Assembly (NCBI GenBank): GCA_035591015.1
Contig: JAXIUW010184181.1
Coordinates: 1 to 12,500 of the forward strand
DNA: 12,500 nt
Direction: 5' to 3'
Source: Cephalothrix simula
Taxonomy: Eukaryota; Nemertea; Palaeonemertea; Archinemertea; Cephalotrichidae
The stretch's first letter is position 1. Each line of letters starts with the position of its first letter. Shown here one piece after another: positions 1-10,400 of the stretch. A program made the translations under genes and the position numbers. A model generated the notes under the pieces. It saw only the letters and a list, made by a program, of their open reading frames with translations, was not told the origin of the DNA and searched no databases.

Positions 1-1262
1 GATGGCGGCGCCACAGCGAGGTAGCCTCGCTGTTCTCCAGATGATACGTAAGGAGTTTCGAGATAATTGAAGGATAAGGAGTTCGTTGTATGAGAGTCCT
101 ATGCATTAGGAAGACGTGATATAAGTATGAGTATTGGACCGAGGTTAAATGCGCTGAACTAGATACATAGGTCATGACGTCATAAAATCCTTCGTCATGG
201 CATGTGTGAGTTATAGTCTTACCATCGACAGATCCTAGGTAGCTAGGTCAGCGAAGGCGCCCGAAGAGCTCATATGGACTTGCAGTGGCCCCCTCCCTCT
301 GGGATAAAAACCCGACTCTAGTGGTGTATAGAAAATAGCGAAAGCCGATGACATTTCATTTCATCGTTTCGTTATTTGGGCCTCTTAAACAAGGAATAGT
401 AATCTTAAATACAACCAAAGAGTATTTTCTAAATATCTTAAGCTCCGCAGAGCACATAAAAATTAATTAATTAAATATTATTAATGAGTTTCTTATGAAT
501 AATATTTATTGCAAAGTCTTCTTAAAGCTCTTAACTTCGAGAAAAAAATAGTTTTAATATTGATTATAGTTCAATAGTAAAAATTTAACATAAAACTCAA
601 TATTAAGTGGGTATACTAGGATTTGATATAATCATAACTAATTCTTAACATTTCTATAAAGTTGAAACGGCTTTAATACATGTGTTTGAATAGATCAATC
701 GTTTAGTTCGTGATTATGCTAATAGGTGTCAGTAGATAAAGATTTTCAAACTCGATTTAAATCACATAATTAGGCGCTCCGTGCGGAGGGAAGTGACCCT
801 AACCACTCTCCTATTTAGTTTTAAATCTATTTAGTCTTAAATGTATTAACCCCCCCCCCCCGCCATATGGGGATAAAGGCTGTTAATTTTAAAATTAAAT
901 TTTGAATTTTAGTCTCAGGTTTGCCACGATGGGGTGCTCCCTACCTATTTTGAGTATAGTTAATCACCTAAAACAGTTTATTTGACAATTTCACTTAAAC
1001 AACATTTGGGTGTGAAGCCCCGACGCTCTATGGGTGGGGCTAACGTCTCGACATTTTCCAGGTGTCCGTAGGGGGTGGGTGAGTCCCCGACTGGATTTTT
1101 GATTTTATACCATCTGTGTATGTTAAATAGTCCATGAATCACCCCCCCCCCCGCCTGGATAATTGGGCGTCTTTTTGTCAAAATATTTTTTCAATGTCAC
1201 ACAGAGTGAAAGGTTCGGTAAATTCCGCTATCATTCGGAATAACTCGGATTTTAGATTTTAC
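1..1262. other. Left flank: flippase intron, no exon seen
   Basis: The region 5' of 1263 should be the intron after exon i. It starts with a small hairpin cagcgagg-tag-cctcgctg (13-31), then family 1 repeat copy 1, an AT-rich stretch (about 400-780, with taattaattaaat), and two C runs (850-861 and 1142-1152) that bracket an unrecognised, more GC-rich stretch. A 67-codon minus-strand frame at 978-1181 has no family resemblance and is not called. The KGAES block expected next in the flippase was not found. Confidence 0.6.
142..331 (+). repeat. Dispersed repeat family 1, copy 1
   Basis: It shares, in order, aggttaaatgc, catgacgtcataaaatcc, ggtcagcg, gcgcccgaag and catatgg..ttgcagtggccccc with the stretch at 8941-9141, in the same orientation. 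The best block (271-312) agrees at nearly 90% of positions by eye. It contains the CRE-like octamer tgacgtca. Its coding potential is nil and its class unknown. Confidence 0.6.
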
Positions 1263-1405
1263 CTTTTTCAGTTTCTATTATAACACTCATGGCCTTCCTT
1301 GTCGCATCAAATTCTAAGACGTGGTGCAACTTGTATTTCATTGTTTCTCCTCTAAATGTAATGACTTGGAAATCATTTTTGACACCATGATAAATCATCC
1401 CATAC
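1263..1405 (-). CDS. ATP11: Flippase exon i: nucleotide-binding domain, LEFD
   Basis: Exon of 143 bases: one base of a split codon, 47 codons, one base. It reads RYGMIYHG, then [25 protein letters not shown]. LEFDxxRKxMSV is the second conserved block of the P4 nucleotide-binding domain, though the residue before Met-Ser is Ala where Arg is usual. The acceptor is ttttcag and the donor gtaaaa. The next expected block (KGAESSI and onward) was sought in 1-1262 on the minus strand and not found, so the gene continues beyond the left edge. Confidence 0.93.
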
Positions 1406-4400
1406 CTGAAAAATGAACAATAGTAGAAGAACTGTGATTCGTTAACGTCAGTACACTAAAGATTCATATTGTCAGGTTGAATAATTAGACCAAATGCATT
1501 TGATTAGATGGGCGAATTTCGATATTGTACTCCACACAGGGCAAGATGATAAAACAGCCAAAGGTAAACAAACCGATCTGCAGTTTGGCTAATAATTACT
1601 TTCACATTGTAATGTTCAAATGGCTATTAGTCAAAAATGTTCAAATGGTTATTGAATAAAATCGATCAATTTACTCGAAAGTGACCATCCTAGGCGTACA
1701 CACTATACCCTCGTGATGTATCGCAAGTAGTAGGGTAAATAAGAATCACTCGAGAAATCAATGACATTACCGGAACGGATTCTTACCATTATATGCCGTA
1801 AAATATTTTTTGAATACATTTTCGGATTTGAATTTTTTAGGAATGCAACCCACAACCTTCATGTTAATTGTTGACCACTTGACCTACCTGCGACATGCTT
1901 CGACAAAGGCCGTTTCATCTGGGGACGAGGCTTGGTATTCGTATTTTTCCACATCATTATTGTTGTTCAAACCAAACATCGCAAATTCGTTGCTTTCATT
2001 TTGATTATGACGATCGACTCTGATCGTATGGCATAGAGAAAGGACGGTTAAAAAATCTTTTATTTGGACCTAAAAGAGAAAAAACATTACAATTCCTGAA
2101 AAACGGAGCTAAAAATATCCTTTATTTAGCATATCACATTGAATCAGATACAAATAATATAATCGGAACAACTTTAAACGAATTTGTTTGATAAAAAACA
2201 TGCTTTAATACTAACAGAATAAAATTATGTAGAGTATGAAAAATAACGGTCCAAACCTTGTTCCTTGGGGAACACCACAAATTATATCCGCCCTGGCCAG
2301 ATTTGTAGTATCAATTTAGAAATATTCTTTTAGTCTGGGAGATTATTTTTTTTATCAAATGTAAATTACCCCAGAGCGAAGCAGTTTTCCAATTATTCGC
2401 AATAAAATTTGATGGCTAACAAAATCGAAAGCTTTTTTGAGCTCAAGGAAAATTGTGTTTGGAATAATTCCTGGTTTGCTAACACTGACCCAATGCTTAA
2501 AATGATGATGAATGGGCTTTAACGAAATCTGGAATGGCAAAACCTGGAATCATGAAAAGATGGGATAACTCTTCAATGAAGGGTAAAAAATATGGTTTTG
2601 ATCTACCAGAATGTTTGTCTTTTCATTTATTTTGTATCAGATATGCTTTTTCGCCTTTATGTCCTTTCTGACCAAAAGGAATCGGCCAAAAGCTCAAAAA
2701 ATGTATTATGCACCTTTAGAAAGTTTCACATATTTACGAAAGACGAAAAAGACATATCAGGTACCACCTGCATTAAAATGCATATATTCTGATGTGTCGA
2801 AGACTTATATACACTCTCTTTTTCAAAGAACGCTTACTTTTTTAGGATTCCGGGTTTTATGATTCCAGGTTTTGCGATTCCAGGTTTCGTTAAGACCCAT
2901 TATTAATTGTATGAAATGAATAATTGGATTACATTGTATATCATTTTACAATTTGATAAAAAAAAATAGAAGAAATAGAAACAGAAATGATTTATTTCTA
3001 TATCAAAATGAATATAAATCCAATATACCAGGAAGTTTTAATTATAGCCACATTATAAGTATCGATCAAATATATGGCTTAAAAGTATGGGTTTTCCTGT
3101 TCTTTTGGTTTCTGATTTCCATTTTCTAGAAACCTTAAAAGTACATTTTCTTATCGTTAAAGCGCCAGGGAAATCCATAGGATAAAATCATATTAACAAT
3201 AATTATGGATAATTCAAGATTATCGTTTTGATTTTAGTAACAGGATATTAGGTGCAATAGGAATGGCAGAGCCAGAAAGTGATTCAAACGGTTCAGCGGA
3301 TGATTCCTGTGACAATGTTTTTGATGAAAGTTTTGACAATGATTTTGAACGTGATGTGGACAGTGATTGGCTCATTGAGCTAAGAAATACAATAACAGAC
3401 TCTGATTGTTGCACAGTAATTTCGAATGGAATCGAATCAGGAATACGTTTAGATATCTTAGATGACATAGAAGGAAATGCAATTCTTTATGCAACGAAAA
3501 TGGGATTTGCCGAAAGTGTAAAACTTTTAATTGAAAACAAATGTGATATTGATAATGTAACTGTTTTTGGAGAATATCCAGTCAAAACAGCGATAATTGC
3601 AAATAAAGATGCTGCTATCACAAAGCAACTGCTAGATGCAGGATGCAGAATTGATGTTAAGGATGAAAGGGGTATGTACCCGATTCATTACGCTGTTGAA
3701 ACAAACAGTCAAGAAATAGTCAAGTTATTTCACGAATTTGGACTTGACTTAAATAAAGAATACGAGTTTGGGGAAACAATTTTACATTATGCAGTTAGAA
3801 ATAGAAAAAAAGAAATCGTGGAACTTTTGATTTCGCTAAATTGTAATTTAGAACCAATTGATAAGCTAGGGAAAACTGCATTGAACTACGCTATTGATAG
3901 CGGCGATTCTGAAATATCATCTCTATTCCCGGTTGCTTTGAGAAATGGTAATACGCCCCTGCATCAAGCAGTAGAAAGTTTGGATATTAACAAGGTTATT
4001 TCACTGGCAAAAACAAAATCATTAAATGCAGTTAACATAAATAAACAATCAGCCCTAGATTTGTTAGTATTCAATTACAAAAATATAACTGAAGAACCAT
4101 ATGCTAAAGAGATAGCAATAATTTTATTGAATGCAGGAATAGTTTTGAACAGTGACAGGTATAATTTAAATGCTCTGGAAACAGCAGGCATAAAAAACAA
4201 TGACATAAACTTTTTAAAATTTGTAATCAAAAGTTTTAGTGTCATCAAAAAGTTTGAGGAACAGCCGGCTAAAATATGTGAAAAGCTGGTTTATCTGGCT
4301 GCCGAATGCCTGTGCTTTGATTTACTAGAATTTTTAATGGGGATTAAGGTTGAGGAAAATGAGTTGCTAAGTTTTCACATGGCTAAAATTGTGTCAATGG

Positions 4401-7400
4401 TTTTTACCTTTCCCTAGAAGTGTTCCCATTCTGAATCACCCGAGTAAAAAATGAGGGCTGGAGGCACTAATTTTTGACTGAGGTTGTTTCAGAACCTTCT
4501 AGATGTAGGGGAGGTAAAATCACCTTTTTTTTTACCTTACTTTGTTTCTATCATTAAAAAATGAATACGCTATTTTATAATTTATAGTCTTCTTTTGTTT
4601 TACGGTGGTCTTCGAATTCGTGATTGTCATTGGCTAAGGTCCAACGATCATCAGTTTTAGAAGGCGCGCCCATTATGTAAACTAAATGCGTATAGAGCAC
4701 CTACCGCAAACGGCCGTGTTGTACATAAAAATTCATTAAAGTGGGTGTTTTTTAAAAATTTTTAAATACTACGCTAAATTAACTTGCTTAAAGAAGACGT
4801 GTTTGTTAATTTATGCACGTATCATGCCTCAGGTCATACTCAGTCCTTCGATCCAGAGGTGGAACATTCCCAGATTTTTCGGATCAGTATGGTATCGGAA
4901 CGGTATCGGTAGCTGATTTTGTACGAGAATGGAACGGTGCAAAACTTTCCAATTTATCCATAAATGTGTGTAAATGTATGTCAGCTAAAAAGATACTTCT
5001 GGACTTACCGGTAATATATGGACGGGATCCGGCTGACAACCGGGTATATCCGGTTCTACGCAAATCATTCCACCGTGATCAATATATTTTGTACCATTTA
5101 TTGAGCACCGGCGAAACACCATATCATTTTCTGTTAAAGTCCCTGTTTTATCGGTAAATAAATACTCAACCTATAATTAAAATGGGAGAATGGTTTATGC
5201 CATATTAACGATTAATAATCAAAGATTTCGGGTTAAAGTTTTAGAGAAGTTTGGAAACAAAAACGTGGAAAAAAACTCTCCCCACGCTACCACATTGATT
5301 TTATGCGCAAATAGAAATGTAAATGTTGCGCATTCCAAGTGACCATTTTGCGCATACTTTAGTGGAAGGTGAATACACTGTATTATATGATAAATGAATG
5401 ACTCGATACGTAGGGCATTATTTTTCGTAAGGTCACAAATTTAACCATCAACTTGACTTTAAGGTCAAATCTATGATTTGGACATTTTGACTTTATTCGC
5501 TATAAATCAGTTTTAAATCAATATAGGGGCGTCATATTTAGTATATAGCAAACATAGTCGTGTTCCTCCCTAAGTGAACTTAAAGTCAAATCAAAGATGG
5601 AGGCCATATACAAGGTATTCTCAATAATGCTACATAATTGATTACAATTCAATGAGAATAATATGCATATGGTCACCATCTTTTATTTGACCTTAAAAGT
5701 CATGTACAGAATCGAATATGTGACCTACGTACAAAATATTGTATAAAAGTCATGTAGGGGTCGCATTTGTAACATACATTGATTAGAAGCCGTCTTGATT
5801 TGGGATTTGACCTTAAAGTCACAATGAAATTTGGGAAGAGGTTTGTTTTTAGATTCCATACTTTACTAAGCAGGTTAGAGTCGTGAATAAAAAACACTTT
5901 TACCTGGCCTAACTCTTCATTGAGATCAGATGTATTCGCTTTGGCCGTTTCGTTTGTTGTATTATCATATAATAGACGATCTTGTACAAAAAACATAGAA
6001 CCAAAAAATTTTTGCAGTTCTGAAAAAATAGAAACAAAACATAGCATTGCCATTACAAAAAGTAATACATGTACTAGCGATTTGCCCTCCATTTTTGTCA
6101 TACACCATTCAAAAGCCCACGCTTTCAGCTTTCTAAAAATATATAAAAAAGTGGGTGCCCTTCGTCACAGTTTGAGAAAAAGCCATCCGGATGCATCCCG
6201 CAAGCCAAAAAATATCCTGGAATTTATTGGCAATAATAACGGGCGCGAAAACGAAACTAAGATGGCCACCGATTCGTATGAAATTTTTTTTTGTGAAAGG
6301 CATTATAATAGCTCTCATGCTGTACACGGTTTGTCATATATTCCAATCAACAACATATACAAATGGCAGCTGGAATTTTTTATTTTGAAAATTTGACTGG
6401 GCCCTTTCTACGAAACTAATCCAACTGTAATTTGAATCTAGGTCCAAAACAATATTTTTTCTTTTATCCAAAAAATTATAATGCATATTGAATAAATTAA
6501 AGGGGCATCACAGAAAAAAGCGCGTCAATGTCGCCCATTTTTTGACCCACGATTTATTTTGTGTAAAAATGTTATACTAACCTATTGTCACGTATAATGA
6601 TATAGGAATAATATAATTAAAAAGAACTAGAAAGGCAAAAAAATCTTGTGCAACTCCGCGGACCTGAAATAAAGAAAGTTTGTATTAAAAAATGGAGCTA
6701 CAGGGAATATGGGGGTAGTTTTCTAACGTCAAATTTCAAAATCTCCCCTATTTTTTATTAAATTTTTGCCCCTTAAGTGGTAAGATATTCCATATATGAA
6801 TGACCAAAGTTCTAAAAGGTAGAGACTCCAAACGATTAAGAGGAACAATTAGAGTTTCCACTTCAGGTGGACGGGTTTCGGAATATCAATAGTTTAGATC
6901 AATGAAAAAAGTTAAAATTAAAGAATCATCCCCTTACGGGATTATTTCGCGGAAGGATATTTAAAAAAGGAGACTTACGGTAATGGATGATTCAGGTGGA
7001 ATGTACCATTGCTGGACTACTTTTTCAAGACTAGACATATAATATTTCATACCAGTGCAAATGCTGGCTTCTAAGACTAAAATAATCAGGAATACACATA
7101 AAAATCTATTCATCATTCTGAAAGAAAATGTATTTATAATTTTAAAACCAAAATATGTAAACGAATACGCAAACTGCTCGTTTTAGTCGCTAATTTTCTG
7201 ATTTAAGTGCCTTGGAGAATGGGGGAGGGAGGGGTGCACGATTCAACCCTTTTCTCCGACCCATAAAGCGGGCGCAGGGGGGAAAGGGGCCTAAAGTGGC
7301 ATTTTATACACCCCGTCGGTTTTTTATTTTGGCAGTTGGACTGGTAGTAGGCACCCATAAACTATATATTTCCAGAAAGGTCTGGAAGAGACCAGGCGAA

Positions 7401-10400
7401 CAGAGATGTTTACATGTTAGGGAGCCAGAAAGGATTTTTTCTGGCCCCCTGGGGTCAGAGAAAAATTTTAACTCCATTCTCCATTCCCCTCGACAACACC
7501 TATATAGGTGGGTGGGCGTCTTGTACCCACCAAACCGATGTACATCGTAAAGCCCTAATCCAATACTTCCATCTAATATTTTGCATCCTTGGCCAAGAGG
7601 TTTGATGTTGTCTGTCCGCCTTTAATTCATCAAACCCCTTGGATTATGATGTGTTATCATGGCAGTAATTCGTCTATTTTAAAAGCCCTTTCCTTTTCTA
7701 TTCAAATATTTTATTGAATAGATTTCTCTAAGGACCAGACGTCATTTTCAATAGAAACACGTGCTATTTCTATTATTTGAATGTATCCGCGATTGTGATT
7801 GGACCATCATTCTCAGACCGATCTTTTCCACAAAAGTTCAAGGGGTTTGATGAGAGCAGCGGGTGAAAGAGTGAACTAGGCTTGGATAGTTAGATAGTTA
7901 CTCATCAAAGGATGTCTAATTTTGTATTTCAGATTGTTTTTCGAGGTTATTTATCGACAGAATTAAGAATTGTTCGGGGCTTTTTAGACTTACCTCTCAA
8001 CTCGAGAAAATTTGGTCTTTTTAAACTTTGAATTCAAAGCCATTTTCGTTTCTTGACCAGTATATATTGCACAGCCTGTAATGTAAAATAACCTCTATTA
8101 AAACTCACTGAACCACTTAAGGTCATAATGTCTCTATTATCCCCCCCCCCTCCTCCAGTGTGCGCGACCAACTGTTAGTTAGGCGTGGCGGATTCGAGGT
8201 TAACGTTTTTATTAAAATAACCTACTCTCAACATTGTCCATTACGATCGTTTGACACGTAATCACTTACCGCAATCTATAACGTCGTAATTTACAGCAAA
8301 GAAAATTTTGTACTGCTCTAGATAGAACTCCAGAAAATTTGTTTTATTAATAAATTGTTTGACAAACATGAAGCAAAACAGTTGAATTTATACTTTGAAA
8401 GTTCTATATAAAAAAAATACAAATTTGCCTCGCACGAATTACTTGATGACGATCTGCGATCAATCGCGATAGACTAAGCGCGCAAAATTTCCTATAATTT
8501 TCCTGATCAGGTCAGTGAGTTGCAGATATGAGTGGCTTAGTTACTGGTCAGTGGTGGGACTAAAATTGCTTGAAGAGCTTGCTGTTCTGAAGGTTGCCCT
8601 CGCTGTATTTGGTACATTTATTTGACAATCTTTGGGAGCATTTTTTACGCGCGTAGTAACACTTAATCATATTACGGTGTGAAATGGATGCATGTCCGGC
8701 AGGGATGCCGGTCCGGCCTGTATACTAGTACTTTGCATATTGACTACGAAAAAAGCCCAGGAATGAATGTCCCCTCTAGGGATGAATGTCCTCCCTAAGT
8801 GTATGATTTGTTATACCAAGAGGACAAAGATCCCTACGGACATATAGATCCCTACCACAATGGAACTACATGTATTTTTAAATCGATATCTTGGTTGAGA
8901 CAGACATAGGCTAAATCTATTGTCTGTCAGGAAGGCTGAAAGGTTAAGATGCTGATTTACGTAGGCACATGACGTCACAAAATCCTTAATCGGCAGATCG
9001 CGAGTGGCAGATGCTGGGTGGCGCGGTCAGCGTTAAAAATTGGAGCGGGGAAGGGAATTGCGAAAGCGGCCGAAGCACTTCATATGGGGTTGCAGTGGCC
9101 CCCTTCCCTCTGGAATAAGAACCAGGTCCAGGTATATAGACTATTGTGTAATTGTAATTATATTTCAATCTGATCACTTACCATATATAAAAGGTGTATT
9201 TTTTAATTTCGCACCTCTCAAGAGAACGTTTTCAGGCCCTAAAGGACGGACTAAATTATTTTTGCTTGATATGGTTATTCGACCCACAAATCTATATAAA
9301 TCTGGAATTGGTTGTTGGCACTCTATTTTTGCAGAAAAATTCATGTGAGCTTCAGGGGTCCGAAGTTCACGTGTCTCAGGAACACAAAAATGGGTCTGAA
9401 AAAGATGAAAAAAAATAGTTAGGCTTAAAACTAACTACATAATTATGAGATGAAAACCGTCCTATAAATGTCCATTTCCGATCTAAAATTTAGGAGTCCT
9501 CTTTTAGAACATTTTTGCGATCTAACAGCGATCAGATATGAGAGCGCAGGAACTGTAACATTTTTATTCATAATATTACAAAGCTTCGGCACTCTGATAT
9601 CTGTCCGCAGACGAATATTTTCGCCAGCGATGGTAGGACAGCCTTTAGATCGTTTTTAATTAAGTTCAGGCTCATTCAGGCCATAAAATTCCAATTAAAA
9701 GTGTTTTATTAGACTGGAGGAAGTAATATTAGATCGCTTTTAATTGGTTTAACAGGTGTTCAACAGCTGTTTATGTGAAAATCAGACTTTCTCACACCGA
9801 CCTAAAAATTTGAGCTCCTGCATTTTAGAACAGAAACGGACATTTTTAGGACGGCTTTCATCTCATAGGAGGAGTCGGCGTGTTTTTACTGATAACCATA
9901 AAATAGGGTAAAAACCCCCTGTATCTTTTTTCAAGAGAGACAGGGCTATACAGACTGTAGAGTAATGAAGAAAGAAGCTTAGGCATGACTGTCCCTTCCC
10001 AAGATGACTTCCTAACATGATTTGTCAAGTGGAACAAAAATCCCTAGGGGCAATGAGGGTCTTATTGGGGGTCATTTCTACGCTGTGCGCTTCATGTTTT
10101 GGGTTCGTATGCTCTGTGTACGCTATTGTACCTGTAGCTTGTGCCTAAAATTTTTGAGCTTTATGCAGGAAGGGGGGCAATGGAAAAAAGTGATACACAC
10201 GGATGGTAAAAACTGAAAATTGGGTCGGGGACCCGATTGTTGATTTCACCAAATTTGAAATTTGGGGTCAATACCCCCCCCCCCCCCAATTCCACTTTTT
10301 TCCTCTTTATACGTGTATGCTTATACCCAATAATGCCCTCCGACAAACACTCGCGAGTGCATCCGAGATTTGGATTTTTTTGAAAACGACTACTAGTAGA

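Larger units (their letters stand above)
2070..5008 (-). other. Flippase intron g-h, largest, hosting a nested gene
   Basis: GT-AG intron of 2,939 bases (donor gtaagt, acceptor tcttttag). It holds the reverse-transcriptase relic, the 391-bp inverted-repeat element and the plus-strand ankyrin gene. Between 2902 and 3223 I see only AT-rich sequence. From 4418 to 5008 there are attaaa hexamers at 4553 and 4733 that could serve the ankyrin transcript, and otherwise nothing recognised. Confidence 0.8.
8076..9181 (-). other. Flippase intron b-c
   Basis: GT-AG intron of 1,106 bases. It holds repeat family 1 copy 2, family 2 copy 1, a run of ten C (8141-8150), and a G+C-rich inverted motif around ccggcagggatgccggtccggc (8697-8718). 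The remainder is unrecognised. Confidence 0.8.

Noticed and set aside
978-1181. Minus-strand frame of 67 codons
   Set aside because: It lies in G+C-richer repeat-like sequence, ends next to a C run and shows no known domain.
2592-2862. Two overlapping plus-strand frames inside the 391-bp element
   Set aside because: They are low in complexity and Phe/Lys-rich, overlap in different frames, and sit inside a non-coding inverted-repeat element.
4445-4490. Similarity to 11093-11140 (aaaaaatgagg.ctgga)
   Set aside because: The shared stretch is short and only about 70% alike; it could be a repeat but cannot be told from chance.
4985-5008. Possible 24-base intron right after exon g (gtaagt ... ttttag)
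   Set aside because: A donor and an acceptor-like end lie 24 bases apart, but animal introns are not that short, and the sequence beyond (51 open codons in phase) does not look like the flippase. The splice to 2069 fits better.
4813-5157. Plus-strand frame of 114 codons
   Set aside because: Its 3' half is exactly antisense to the flippase exon with DKTGTLT, and its 5' half resembles no protein.
5700-6101. Minus-strand 133-codon frame as a gene of its own
   Set aside because: Only 6019-5904 is coding, as flippase exon f; the rest is intron read through on both sides.
7212-7605. Plus-strand frames of 112 and 63 codons
   Set aside because: They are Gly/Arg/Pro-rich by composition, overlap each other, show no motif and are inside a flippase intron with a repeat match.
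8262-8345. Open minus-strand stretch ending in a gtaagt donor as a flippase exon
   Set aside because: The translation ([19 protein letters not shown]) matches no flippase block, and exons b and c already join without a gap.
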